NCBI GenBank assembly: GCA_900642245.1
Contig: CAAAJI010000010.1
Location: forward strand, 223,122-287,121
DNA from: Fragilaria radians
Lineage: Eukaryota; Bacillariophyta; Fragilariophyceae; Fragilariales; Fragilariaceae
Length of the DNA: 64,000 nt
Direction of reading: 5' to 3'
Part shown: positions 12,172-22,846 of the stretch, piece by piece
How the letters are laid out: each line of letters begins with the position of its first letter
Numbering within the stretch: the first letter of the stretch is position 1
Made by a program: the position numbers and the translations under genes
The notes under the pieces: generated by a model
The model's input: only the letters and a program-made list of their open reading frames with translations
The model's database searches: none
Told to the model about the DNA's origin: nothing

Positions 12172-13956
12172 ATGTCGATACGAAGTAATTCCTTTACAAG
12201 GTGGTCGCCTAATGCATCGAATCAGCTAGCTCATGGGCCATTGTACTATGATGTCCTTGATCATTTTATGGAGGTTGAGCAAGCTAGTCGAGCCAGGTCC
12301 GAGCTGATAAAATCCACGTTGATGTCACAACTACGTCCTGCTAGAACCATCGGAGATGCCAAGCTCCAAGACATGTTCAGGGTACTGAATATGAATGATC
12401 GAAACATTCCCATGGCTAGAGGAGATACAATTACTTTTTTATCTCATGAAATTCGAAAGAGTGACAAATTCCAAAGCTCTCATCCCGAATTCTCAATATT
12501 TTTGTCCCGCTTTGAAGAGAAAATACGAAATAATATTTCAAACATCCAATCCTTGATATTTTCCGATAAGACATCTGTACAGATAGCTGTCTACCCAGGA
12601 GATGGGAAGAGTGGGTACCCACAACACTGTGATCTTAGTGGAGCATGTTCTCAAGAAGACCCAAAGTTAGGAGACGACGAACACAGAATTGTTACAGCAG
12701 TTTACTATTTCACTCCTTCTGATTGGTCCGAAGATCACGATGGAGGACATTTAGATCTATCTTTTGATAAACATCATTATGCTGTGGTTCCATTTTTCAA
12801 TCGTCTTGTATTGTTCCGGTCGGACAAAGTTTTGCACGAGGTTTTTCCTTCCAGACATCGAGACCGAATAGCGATGACCATGTGGTTTTACGGAAGGCCA
12901 AGACAAGATTCAGCACAGATAGAAAAACCTAGGGCCTCAATCTATGCTCCACCAACGAATCAAATCATTTCTGATGGAGAATCGTCGCCACGACCATTAA
13001 CAATTGGAAAAAATCCTGATTCATCATCCACTATTTTTGTATCGATAGCATCATATCGTGATTCGGAAACAATTCCTACAATACAATCGCTGCTTAAGAA
13101 TGCATTAAACTCAAACCGAATTAGAATTGGACTTGTTTGGCAATATGATGCAGCTGACGAGCCTGCGATACCTATAGCTTCAGACTCTCGAATTCGTTGC
13201 CTAAGCTTAGAGGCCAAGGATGCCCGCGGTCCTTGCTATGCTCGTAGATTAGCACAGCTTCTTTATTGTGATGAAGACTTTGTCTTGCAGATTGATTCTC
13301 ATATGCGATTTCGTCCAAACTGGGATGCGTACCTCATTGAGCATTTGCCTTCAGGTAAATCGATGTTTACGACCTATCCTGTTGGATATAAATTACCCAA
13401 TCAAATACCTGAGGAAACGCGTCCGACTCTTTTAGCTCCTTGGAAATTTGATTCTTCGGGTATGCTTCGACAACGTGGGCACTTATTACCAGATATATCG
13501 AGTGGGCCGATACCTACACAACTGTATGCAGCAGGGTTTAATTTTGCACCAGGACCTTCAATTTCTGACTGTCCATATCCTACCTATCGAGTTTTCTTTG
13601 GAGAAGAAGTTTATCGTGCTATTCAATTTCACGAACAAGGCTATGAACTATGGTCCCCTCCTGAAACTGTCGCCTATCATCTTTGGAGCCGCAGTCATAG
13701 GCCTGTTTTCCAAGCAGATGGTATACATGATGATCGTAACAAAATCCAAAAATTCTTTGATGAAAATGTTTCGGAATCGATATGGAATAGGATGGGTGTC
13801 GACTGGAAGAACAAGAAAATCAAGCAAGACGCATCATTGAGTATGCAAATCCAACCAAACAGATTTGTGGAATGGGTTGATGGCGATGTAGGCCTTAGCT
13901 TTTCTGACATGGAAGAAACTCCGAAAGCAATCATCCTTTCTTTTCTTGGATTATAA
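12172..13956 (+). CDS. Fused prolyl 4-hydroxylase / Skp1-type GlcNAc-transferase (P4H-Gnt1)
   Basis: A 594-residue two-domain protein; the frame opens further to a GTG at 12118, but the first ATG is at 12172. The N-terminal half (about 80-245) is a 2-oxoglutarate/Fe(II) dioxygenase: His152 and Asp154 in QHCD, His222 in LHEV and Arg232 at the usual 2-oxoglutarate-binding position. The C-terminal half (about 286-530) is a GT60 Gnt1-type transferase: IFVSIASYRD, GPCYARR, the metal-site-like QIDSHMRF (Asp375), YAAGFNFAPG and FFGEEVYRA. In Dictyostelium separate enzymes (PhyA and Gnt1) hydroxylate a Skp1 proline and then add GlcNAc, linking SCF ubiquitin ligase to oxygen. All key residues are present. 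No signal peptide is obvious, consistent with cytosolic action. I recall a similar dual enzyme reported from the oomycete Pythium. Confidence 0.87.
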   Translation: MSIRSNSFTRWSPNASNQLAHGPLYYDVLDHFMEVEQASRARSELIKSTLMSQLRPARTIGDAKLQDMFRVLNMNDRNIPMARGDTITFLSHEIRKSDKFQSSHPEFSIFLSRFEEKIRNNISNIQSLIFSDKTSVQIAVYPGDGKSGYPQHCDLSGACSQEDPKLGDDEHRIVTAVYYFTPSDWSEDHDGGHLDLSFDKHHYAVVPFFNRLVLFRSDKVLHEVFPSRHRDRIAMTMWFYGRPRQDSAQIEKPRASIYAPPTNQIISDGESSPRPLTIGKNPDSSSTIFVSIASYRDSETIPTIQSLLKNALNSNRIRIGLVWQYDAADEPAIPIASDSRIRCLSLEAKDARGPCYARRLAQLLYCDEDFVLQIDSHMRFRPNWDAYLIEHLPSGKSMFTTYPVGYKLPNQIPEETRPTLLAPWKFDSSGMLRQRGHLLPDISSGPIPTQLYAAGFNFAPGPSISDCPYPTYRVFFGEEVYRAIQFHEQGYELWSPPETVAYHLWSRSHRPVFQADGIHDDRNKIQKFFDENVSESIWNRMGVDWKNKKIKQDASLSMQIQPNRFVEWVDGDVGLSFSDMEETPKAIILSFLGL

Positions 13957-15630
13957 TAATAAGGATCCCTTTTTGGATATCTCAACATAAGTTTATGCTC
14001 TATCAACAACATTTTGCACATTTCTATACGTGGAAGCCTTTTCTGGTGCGAAGGTGAACTGTTTTCATGATGTTTTCAAACTTTATGATAGCCTTGTTCA
14101 GCTTTTTGGTATTATTATTTCTTCCATGAATTAATACTTTCTCACTGGCTCAGTACTCAGAATCAATTTTCACATATCCTAATAAAATTTTGATATTCGT
14201 CTCCTCTCCTCAAATTATTACTTGAACAAAATGAAAAGTATCTCCTTTGCACTGACAAACTCAATAACACTCTCTCAGCGGATGAATTGTCAGAGAGGCA
14301 ATGCTCGTAACAACCTCCGAGACTCCATAATTGTTAAATAAGCGAAGCGGCATGTAGATGCTTGAATAAGTGCATGCACGTTTACCTTCCGTGAGCAGAA
14401 CCGCATAAGCTTTCAACACTTCTGGAATTTCCAAATCACAACATCACCATGTCATCACACTTTGCAAAAATATTCAGGTAAATTTAATTGGTAATTTTTG
14501 ATCCATTTACTTTTAAGTCCCTTGGTTAGCATATTTGTCACAATGTGAAATCGAAAGCTGCAGGTTTGGGAGATCACTTTTTTCACCTTTTTCAGCTTTG
14601 ATACTTTGATTTCATTTCAGCCCATAAAGCTCATACCACGGTCAAAGTACAATATTTCATTGAAGCAGCATTTATGAATGGGTTATTTTAGCAAGATAGA
14701 CTAAGTATTGCATAGCAACAGTAATTTTTCAGAGTAAGGAATTACAGTGTTGTCACTGGTTATAATATACATTGTTAATGGAATCTAATGTGTGTAGAAT
14801 GCTTGACTTTTTGTATCTTGTATCTAGAATAGACACACAGTTTGCTGAGCATGCAACGACACCTCATGCCTGCCAAGATAAGACAAAGTTGCATTTGGTG
14901 TTTACATTGAAATCACCATGCCATCCCACTTTTTATTCCTAATAGAGAGTACTATATCTTGTTCTCTGGTGCTGCTTATTTGAATTTCACGTCAAAGTAT
15001 CTTATTGCACCCTGACACCTATCCTGTTTCATCTACAGCTAACTCAGTGCAAAGTCTTATGCGATGTTGTGATTCGTTATAGATTAAAATACTTGGTTTC
15101 ATTGTTTCCTGGACTCAAAGAAATTATCCAGAAGACTATTTTTATAATTTTAGTCTTCCTACAACCTGAATCTAGGAGTACATGGTAAACTAATATCTTG
15201 TCTTGTATTTGGCCTCTCCTTTCACATTATCGATGAATTCCTGCATATCTTGAAATTTGGAGAGATGCTCAATGTCGTCAGACAAACACTTAAAAATTGA
15301 TCACGTTGTTTCGTGAATAATGATGTATATCTGCGATGGCCTACAACATTGGGGTATTTATGCAATTATCGACCGCAGAACAAGCACTTTGGTTTTCGCT
15401 TTGGTTTCACGTAAAATCCCTTTTCCGGTTGCAACAATCCAAAGTACCACATTTTACTTCAAATTAGCTAGTAAGCAGCTCCCATTTCGTTCATCCCAAG
15501 ATTGCTTAAAAGTTGTTTCAATATGTGCTGCTATAGCATCCCCATATCAAAGTATTGAACATAAATAGTTCTCTTAGATATTCAATTATGTATTATCATG
15601 ACTCACAATTCAATGAGAATTTCGTTTCGA
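13957..15630. other. Spacer, nothing recognisable
   Basis: AT-rich DNA between the 3' ends of the convergent P4H-Gnt1 and DIS3L genes. An 82-codon frame at 15320-15568 shows no motif and no family resemblance, so I do not call it. Confidence 0.5.
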
Positions 15631-18600
15631 TTACGACCCCTTTCCTTTTGACTTCCTTGTATGTCTCTTTTCTGCCGCAAGCTTTTGTGAACGAGCAGTG
15701 ATATTTCTTTCTATCGTACGAGCTGCATTGAAATCCTTGCCTTGTGCAATCAGATGAGTTGATTCAGAACTTTGGTAAACGCTGGACATCAATGACGCAG
15801 AAGCCGCAGCCTCTTGTAGAGCAGATCGAGTATCTGGATTGATGAAGCTTCCAAATGCCTTTCTACCAATCATACTGGAACGAAATTCAATTTTGTGGGT
15901 GCGTGACCGATTTGGAGTTGGGAATACAGTTGGATTTTTAGGTATCGCTGCCAGTACGCTGTACATCGAAGGAAAAGAGGAAGCCAAAGTTTCTACTTGT
16001 GACGTTGCTTTCGCTGCTATCTCAAAATCTGAACGCTTTTTTAGAACAGGGGTTATGGAATCGTTCCGTGCCTCCTTTGGTGATGACGACGCAACCAGGT
16101 TGATTGTCGGAGGAGGAATTCTCGCTTTGACATCAGTTAAGTCACAATAAACACGAACGGTGATGACATCCAGGATTCGGAATACTAAAAGTTTTTGGGA
16201 TCCTGGAATATTGACTTCTACTTTTGATTTGGAAACGTTTTCAGGGTCTTCGTGGAGCTTTATGGTTCCTCCAGGAAATCGACGATTGCGTTTGCCTGCC
16301 ACAACGCTGCCAGCCGTGTCAACACCAGAATCTTCAGGAAGACCAATTAAGAACGGATCAAGGATAACATTTCCAGATTTGTCACTTAGATACACAGATC
16401 CTTTTACGTCGAAAGTTGGGATGAAGACAATCAATCCATTTGATCGTAAATCCGTTACAATAGCTTTTGCAGTACAGTCATGATCCTTAAAATAGAGTGA
16501 AAGGAATAGTTTTTGACACTCGCTTGAAGACAACTTTGCACGCCGATTTTGATTATTCAAGTTTTCACAAATTCTGGCAACCTCATTACTTTCATAAGGA
16601 ATGATTTTATGAATCAAATGACTAGAATGAGAAAACTCTTCAAGACTTTCCGAAATCCTGTCGTTTGCATTCGTGACGTCGGCATTCTTCGTAACAATAG
16701 AATTAGGTATAGATTGCAATCCCTCTCCATCAAGAATAGATATTGCCTTAGAATTCGGCAAGATTATCTTGGGTGATCTAGTTTTGAAACCTGGTGGTGG
16801 ACCAACATTGAGAGTTGCATTTTCAATATCTAAAGCAGCGAAAAGTTGCTTATGTACAATCACATCAGCATATCGCCTAATTGGAGATGTGAAGTGAGTG
16901 TATTTGTCAATTCCAAGGCCATAATGTGACAAATTTACACCTGGGCCAACGTTGCCTGATGAAACATAGGCGGCTTCGGACATTGCTCGCGTCGCTAATG
17001 ACTGCATCAAGGCATTGACAATTGTTCTTTCCCTTTCAGATTCCTTTGCTTTCCTTAGAGACTCTGCTAGAAATTTATTGCAACGTCCATCAAAGGCAAT
17101 ACCGCTAGCTTTCATGGCGATTTCAAGGTCTTCAAATTTATTGGCATCTACACTTCTGTGAATTCTTAACAAAGATGATGTAGGAAAACAATTGAAAATC
17201 TTTTCAGCGACTGATTGGTTGGCAAGAATCATCAACTCTGCGATTGTATGATGGATTTCCAATTCCTTCTTGTTTGATACCTTTACTGGGTTACCCTTGT
17301 CATCGAGTACAAATTTAAGCTCATTTCCCAAATCTTCATTAGAAAGATTGACTGCTCCTCCAATATCTTCTCTTCGCTTTCTTAGTTTTCGAGTGAGTTC
17401 AGTTAGCATGGTCAAATCTTTTTTGAGACATGCAATTTGATTCTGTTTTACTCTATAACCAGCTGTTAGTGCTGGCGGTGGTGGCTGTTGGAGGTCGTCT
17501 GGAGGCTTATTTTGAAGAATATTATGTGCTTGCTCGTACGTCATGGCTTGACAGTTGTGAATAACAGTTTTTCCAAACCATGTAGATTTGATTCGTTCAA
17601 AGTCATGGGACATGATCCAGATGACACTAACGGCAAGGCGATCTTGATTTCCATGCAAGGAACAAAGGTTTGAACTAAGAAGTGAAGGAAGCATATCGAA
17701 ACGTCGATCTACAAGATAAAATGTAGTGGCTCTGCGTTGAGCTTCTTTATCAAGTGCAGAATTGTGTGGGACGAAGTACGTTACGTCCGCTATGTGCACT
17801 CCGACTTCAATATCACCATTATTTAGAACTCTGATGTGCATTGAGTCATCTATGTCTTGACAGCCTATTGGGTCGACACTAAATATGCGGCACTGTTTTC
17901 GAAGATCTCGTCGAGAATCGATTTCTTCCTTCGGGATCCTCCATTTGTCTCCTTCCGGTGGAAGTATGGCCACGGCACTATTACTAAATGGGGTTAATTG
18001 AATCTCATGTTCCAGTAAAAGACACCTGATTTCAGTTTCTAGATCGCCATATGGACCGAGTATCTCGACGCAGTGACCGGTAGGATAGTTGGAGCCGAAT
18101 TCCCAGCCATCAATCTCGACTAACAATCTTTGACTTTCCAACTTCTGCCAGCTTTTGGTTTGAATGCGAATCCGTGGTATCCTAGAGTCTATTGGAACAA
18201 CAATGATTGCCCGGTCGTCAGTACTTGGTGTATCCAAGAGAGTAGCCACATAGCGCCGTCGCGAAGGTGATTTTATTGCGACAACAATTGCCGACGGGAC
18301 TGGAGATGCAGTATTATCATCAATATCGGTGTCATTCTCCTCTGTGTTATCGTTCAGTACAATACGTCGTCTTCCCACTGGACGACCCCATTGATTCTCG
18401 GGAAGTGGCTTTACAACCACGATATCATGATGAATAGCACGATTGAAGTGCCCAAGCCCTTGGTCGATGAAAAATCGCCCATTTGTGGTAGTGACGTAGG
18501 CTTCTCTAAAGTTTTGCTTAGTTACATCAAGTTTTCCACAGTATAAGGATCCATCTTGAAGCCCTAAGTTAATTTCTTGTTCTGAAATGTACTCATCCAT

Positions 18601-19296
18601 GAGAACTGTATCGTTGACGCTAAAAATGTTACGCCTTTTATAGCTTGATTCACAATCTTCTTTGATGGATGATATTTTATTCTGCTCTTCTAGAGGCATA
18701 TATTGAAAAATTAAATCGAGAAAGCCATCTATCAACTTGGCATCTACCTCATAGTTGCTGAGATTTTCAATGTCATCTCCTTCCACAATAACTACAACTG
18801 GTGAATGAAACATTCTTGCCGCACGGTATACGGCTGTATTGCATCGATCTTGAATTTTCATACAAGAGTAATCAAGTAGGTCAAACTCGTCAAATTCGTC
18901 ATCTCTAAGGCTCATATCGCAGAATGGAATGATTCGATTTTCTTCCATCATTTTTCGAAGTCGGCTTTTCTCATGTTCAGCAGTTTTTTCTGGAACCCTC
19001 TCTCCGGATTCAGAAAGAATGCAATTAGTTGAGTGTCTCCAATCTAATAACTCTACCACGCTTTCCAATAAGATTAGCCTGAATTTAGGACACTTTTCAG
19101 AGATTTTCATACACAATGGAAGATACTTTCGCCATATGCCTGCAGTGGGAATGACAGTAATTAGATCCGAAGTTAGAATATTGATATCCCTTAATCGTCG
19201 CCAATATCTTTCGCGAATGACTAGCTTTTCCTTCAAGAACGCCTTATGGATCCAGGGATCACGATTTTCGATGACTACTGCCTTTGCTGTCATCAT
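15631..19296 (-). CDS. DIS3L-like 3'-5' exoribonuclease (RNB family)
   Basis: About 1221 residues from the first ATG; the frame stays open upstream to a GTG at 19380, so the 5' end is uncertain. Order: N-terminal PIN-like region, two cold-shock-like OB folds, RNB domain, S1 domain, then a basic C-terminal extension. The RNB catalytic cluster DPIGCQDIDD has all four acidic residues. Neighbouring blocks EVGVHIADVTYFVP, DRRFDMLPSLLSSNLCSL and DKYTHFTSPIRRYADVIVH are intact. The PIN region (SDLITVIPTAGIWRKYL) lacks the aspartate expected in LDTN, as in cytoplasmic DIS3L rather than nuclear DIS3. FKDHDCTAKAI and NGLIVFIPTFDVKGSVYLSD match the DIS3L C-terminal part. An insertion of about 75 residues follows HKQLFAAL. 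It would supply processive 3'-5' exonuclease activity to the exosome. Confidence 0.87.
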   Translation of the reverse strand: MMTAKAVVIENRDPWIHKAFLKEKLVIRERYWRRLRDINILTSDLITVIPTAGIWRKYLPLCMKISEKCPKFRLILLESVVELLDWRHSTNCILSESGERVPEKTAEHEKSRLRKMMEENRIIPFCDMSLRDDEFDEFDLLDYSCMKIQDRCNTAVYRAARMFHSPVVVIVEGDDIENLSNYEVDAKLIDGFLDLIFQYMPLEEQNKISSIKEDCESSYKRRNIFSVNDTVLMDEYISEQEINLGLQDGSLYCGKLDVTKQNFREAYVTTTNGRFFIDQGLGHFNRAIHHDIVVVKPLPENQWGRPVGRRRIVLNDNTEENDTDIDDNTASPVPSAIVVAIKSPSRRRYVATLLDTPSTDDRAIIVVPIDSRIPRIRIQTKSWQKLESQRLLVEIDGWEFGSNYPTGHCVEILGPYGDLETEIRCLLLEHEIQLTPFSNSAVAILPPEGDKWRIPKEEIDSRRDLRKQCRIFSVDPIGCQDIDDSMHIRVLNNGDIEVGVHIADVTYFVPHNSALDKEAQRRATTFYLVDRRFDMLPSLLSSNLCSLHGNQDRLAVSVIWIMSHDFERIKSTWFGKTVIHNCQAMTYEQAHNILQNKPPDDLQQPPPPALTAGYRVKQNQIACLKKDLTMLTELTRKLRKRREDIGGAVNLSNEDLGNELKFVLDDKGNPVKVSNKKELEIHHTIAELMILANQSVAEKIFNCFPTSSLLRIHRSVDANKFEDLEIAMKASGIAFDGRCNKFLAESLRKAKESERERTIVNALMQSLATRAMSEAAYVSSGNVGPGVNLSHYGLGIDKYTHFTSPIRRYADVIVHKQLFAALDIENATLNVGPPPGFKTRSPKIILPNSKAISILDGEGLQSIPNSIVTKNADVTNANDRISESLEEFSHSSHLIHKIIPYESNEVARICENLNNQNRRAKLSSSECQKLFLSLYFKDHDCTAKAIVTDLRSNGLIVFIPTFDVKGSVYLSDKSGNVILDPFLIGLPEDSGVDTAGSVVAGKRNRRFPGGTIKLHEDPENVSKSKVEVNIPGSQKLLVFRILDVITVRVYCDLTDVKARIPPPTINLVASSSPKEARNDSITPVLKKRSDFEIAAKATSQVETLASSFPSMYSVLAAIPKNPTVFPTPNRSRTHKIEFRSSMIGRKAFGSFINPDTRSALQEAAASASLMSSVYQSSESTHLIAQGKDFNAARTIERNITARSQKLAAEKRHTRKSKGKGS

Positions 19297-19949
19297 AGCA
19301 AATTGTTTCCATTTCAAGTTACCTTCGTCTCGTGTCACACTTTTTATAAGGTTTGGGATATTCCTTTCGAACACAACCACGAACTTTAAAACGTGAACTT
19401 AAACTCAAGTCCATATGATATAATGACATTTCTTGTTTCCTTTTCTTAAAATAGACCTAAATGTTGGACACTTCCTTCAATCCTCAGACTCGAATACATC
19501 TTGCGCAATTCGAATTCTTACATATATCTTTCGTTCCTCAAGTTTTCATTTTTTTCTCAATTCCACTATCCTACTCTAGGTCATGTGTTGTCAACATCTT
19601 GATAAAATGTAACTGATTTCATGTAAGGAGTGCTACACTCTAATACAACAATGAAGCAGTTGTGAAAGGAAACATCAAATGCACCCCCACAATATTCTAC
19701 ACAAGAAGACATCTCTGATATCTTAAAAACCTTAATCAACTTCAAATGATGTGAGAGCATATTAAAAAGTAAGAGTAGTTTTCCATAATTTCTTGAAAAC
19801 AGAATGTAATGTATCTACCCCAATCTTGGGTAGAGAATAGTATAAGCCTCAAATAAACTTAATTTTGTCCTGTATAGAGGCACATGTTGAATGGTCCTTG
19901 TATACAGTGATTTGAGAAGATATACCAAGCATGGTGGTGGCAAGATCCT
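19297..19949. other. Spacer upstream of the exoribonuclease gene
   Basis: No reading frame or RNA gene was recognised. It presumably includes the DIS3L-like promoter and perhaps a missed 5' exon. Confidence 0.4.
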
Positions 19950-20971
19950 GAACTTTATCTACCATTTTCACTGGGTTCATGAGATGTTGGCATTGATCCC
20001 TTTTTCAAGGACAAGATGACAACACATTGAAAAGAAATTAAGGATACTAAACGTTAACTATCACATGAATGGCCAATGTCAGCGGACTAACTATCTTATG
20101 GCAAGCATTAAATGCTGATTCGAACTGAATTATCACATTGCATCTGGTTGATGAAATACTACAAGGCTCTAATTTATCATTCTCGTTGATAAGCAAATTT
20201 CTGACTTACTGATTTATTCTCTAATCCTAAGTCATACGAGCACGAGTGAGTGAGTGAGTGAGAGAGTGAGAGAACATATCTATGTATTCCACACACGACT
20301 AAACGATCTTCCATTGCGACGACTTCTCTCCTTTATCCTGGCTCATTACGAATCGAATATCTGCTTCGTTGATCTGATAGATCCTAACGTTGATCCATCT
20401 CGAATCCCACAAGAGAGTTTCCCTAAAGTTTCCACTTCAAGATATTCACCCGGATTGCTACAAGTCAGGGGCAAGGAAACAGATGGTGATTGATTCAAAA
20501 CGTAGTATCTACAGATAACTTTACTTAAATGAACGAGATTGATATAACATCTCAGCTTGTTCACTCCCATCACACAATGATCAACAAATACTTGTTCCAT
20601 GTATGGAAGTTTTGCCTTTTCCTTTGTCCTCAATCTTACAAAATATGTTTCTCTAAATTCTTTGGTCGGTGCAGAGCTACCGCGTGTGCGACGTTGGAAA
20701 TGTGATCACGTGATTCCAGATTAGATGCTCTGGTCATTGTCGATTCCGAAGGCTTGTGAGATATGGGACTACCATGAAGTTGATCTAGGATGGCGGTGGT
20801 AATGGCAATGGTCGCCTCAGACGGCAAATTGAGATCTCGAGCGATAGATTGGCTCATTGCAAGAGGACACATACCAGGCACCGTATTGTCCCATTCGAAA
20901 TCATCTGTGATTTGGATATTGTTAACGTTCAACCGTAAACTAATGTTCTTCTTGATGCCGGCGTTCGGTCC
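19950..20971. repeat. Direct duplication, copy A (about 1.02 kb)
   Basis: This segment is repeated almost base for base at 21002-22041, in the same orientation. Both begin at GAACTTTATCTACC and end at GCGTTCGGTCC. Differences are scattered substitutions, a 22-bp insertion in copy B near 21065, a GAGT microsatellite of different length (20243-20273 here) and one-base indels. Copy A ends one base before a 20-N gap. This pattern fits two alleles placed in tandem by the assembler at least as well as a true tandem duplication. Confidence 0.9.
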
Positions 20972-20972
20972 C
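20636..20972 (-). pseudogene. Truncated copy of the SNF5-type gene (cut by gap)
   Basis: The minus strand reads the C-terminal 112 or so residues of the SNF5-type protein at 21706-22389 (LRLNVNNIQITDDFEWDNTV onward to PKNLEKHIL) with two substitutions (LDQLHG for LNQLHG, ASNLES for ASILES). The reading frame then runs into the Ns. It is open, so it is incomplete in the assembly rather than mutated. Most likely an allelic fragment. Confidence 0.7.
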
Positions 20973-20992
20973 NNNNNNNNNNNNNNNNNNNN
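20973..20992. other. Assembly gap (20 N)
   Basis: Exactly 20 N separate the two duplicated segments. A fixed short gap of this kind often marks a scaffold join of unknown true size. Confidence 0.95.
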
Positions 20993-21001
20993 TATAGTAC
21001 A

Positions 21002-22041
21002 GAACTTTATCTACCATTTTCACTGGGTTCATGAGATGTTGGCATTGATCCCTTTTTTCAAGGACAATTCACTTTAATTTTTTGTCTTGATGACAACACA
21101 TTGAAAAGAAATGAAGGATATACGAAACGTTAACTATCACATGAATGGCCAATGTCAGCGGACTAACTATCTTATGGCAAGAATAGAATTTCTGATTCGA
21201 ACTGAATTATCACATTGCATCTGGTTGATGAAATACTACAAGGCTCTAATTTATCATTCTCGTTGATAAGCAAATTTCTGACTTACTGGTTCATTCTCTA
21301 ATCCTAAGTCATACGAGCACGAGTGAGTGAGTGAGTGAGAGAACATATCTATGTATTCCACACACGACTAAACGATCTTCCATTGAGACGACTTCTCTCC
21401 TTTATCCTGGCTCATTACGAATCGAGTATCTGCTTCGTTGATCTGATAGATCCTAACGTTTATCCATCTCGAATCCCACAAGAGAGTTTCCCTAAAGTTT
21501 CCACTTCAAGATGTTCACCCGGATTGCTATAAGTCAGGGGCAAGGAAACAGATGGTGATTGATTCAAAACGTAGTATCTACAGATAACTTTACTTAAATG
21601 AACGAGATTGACATAACATCTCAGCATGTTCACTCCCAATCACACAATGATCAACAAATACTTGTTCCATGTATGGAAGTTTTGCCTTTTCCTTTGTCCT
21701 CAATCTTATAAAATATGTTTCTCTAAATTCTTTGGTCGGTGCAGGGCTACCGCGTGTGCGACGTTGGAAATGTGATCACGTGATTCCAGAATAGATGCTC
21801 TGGTCATTGTCGATTCCGAAGGCTTGTGAGATATGGGACTACCATGAAGTTGATTTAGGATGGCGGTGGTGATGGCAATGGTCGCCTCAGATGGCAAATT
21901 GAGATCTCGAGCGATAGATTGGCTCATTGCAAGAGGACACATACCAGGCACCGTATTGTCCCATTCGAAATCATCCGTGATTTGGATATTGTTAACGTTC
22001 AACCGTAAACTAATGTTCTTCTTGATGCCGGCGTTCGGTCC
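21002..22041. repeat. Direct duplication, copy B (about 1.04 kb)
   Basis: Second copy of the segment at 19950-20971. Unlike copy A it continues into the complete SNF5-type gene. The shared part covers the gene's 3' half and about 700 bp of downstream DNA. Confidence 0.9.
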
Positions 22042-22389
22042 AGGGTCGCCTGAATTCTTCTTTTCGAAAATTTCCCATAATTGTAGTCTCAATTGTTCCT
22101 CGACCAATTCTTGTAGCTCCCACGACCACAAGTCCACTCGGTTGGTAAAGTGGCGCACAGTTCTGCCCATGCCAACCACCTCAGCATCAGCAATTATGGT
22201 GCTTGCCAACTCTCGGACGTTCTCCTCGATGCTTTCATGTAGAGGTGGGACAAGCGGTATAGGCCAGCAATTCGAATCAAAAATCAACGTATCAATTATT
22301 CGAACGTGACCATCTTCTGTGCATACATCAATCCGAATTGGCACTAAATCTGCAGGGGGACCGACAGCTGACGACATGGAAGGAGGCAT
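21706..22389 (-). CDS. SNF5/SMARCB1-family chromatin-remodelling subunit
   Basis: A 227-residue protein, ATG to TAA, one exon. It carries the two SNF5 repeats: the first begins DLVPIRIDVCTEDGHVRIID with TLIFDSNC (about 14-48), the second ISLRLNVNNIQITDDFEWDN followed by PLAMSQSIARDLNLPSEATI (about 125-180). These repeats are the protein-interaction core of SNF5/INI1/Sfh1, a subunit of SWI/SNF and RSC remodelling complexes in the nucleus. It is shorter than animal SNF5 (about 385), lacking N- and C-terminal extensions. The 3' half is duplicated at 20636-20972. A frame downstream of the stop is broken by a one-base indel between the two copies, which argues against a further 3' exon there. Confidence 0.8.
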   Translation of the reverse strand: MPPSMSSAVGPPADLVPIRIDVCTEDGHVRIIDTLIFDSNCWPIPLVPPLHESIEENVRELASTIIADAEVVGMGRTVRHFTNRVDLWSWELQELVEEQLRLQLWEIFEKKNSGDPGPNAGIKKNISLRLNVNNIQITDDFEWDNTVPGMCPLAMSQSIARDLNLPSEATIAITTAILNQLHGSPISHKPSESTMTRASILESRDHISNVAHAVALHRPKNLEKHIL

Positions 22390-22846
22390 AGTTTAATTCA
22401 GAAAATAGATGATACCTTTATCCCTAATGATTATTTTGTATAAAAAAACATGACCTAAAGCATTTCATCGATGTACAACAATAATGTCTACGCATATATA
22501 TGGCTTGGCTAATGAGATCCCTTGGATAGGATATCCATCTAAGGAATGATCTTCAAGATATTCAAAAGAATTCCTATCTTGGTGAAAGTGATGACATAAA
22601 TTGGATGCACAACTTTACTTACGAGCAAAATTCATAGGAATTGTGGAAGCTTTGCTGAACTGGCCTAAATTCAATTTACACTAGCTATTTGCCTTTCAAA
22701 TGAGATGCTTTACATCAATTCATAGTACGAATTACCAAATCTCCAGAGTGCCACTCTCTCAAAAGAAATTTATTGACATATCTCGTTTTCATCGAGACAA
22801 AAGCCTAGGGTCTAAGTATATGGGGAAATTATATTGAACTGATTCT
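22390..22846. other. Short spacer, nothing recognisable
   Basis: AT-rich DNA between two minus-strand genes. No frame or RNA gene was seen. Confidence 0.5.

Noticed and set aside
15839..16483. Plus-strand frames of about 105 codons inside the exoribonuclease gene
   Set aside because: They are antisense shadows of the strongly supported minus-strand gene.
20346..20633. Minus-strand 95-codon frame downstream of the partial SNF5 copy
   Set aside because: The equivalent sequence in copy B has a one-base insertion that breaks the frame, so it is probably non-coding.
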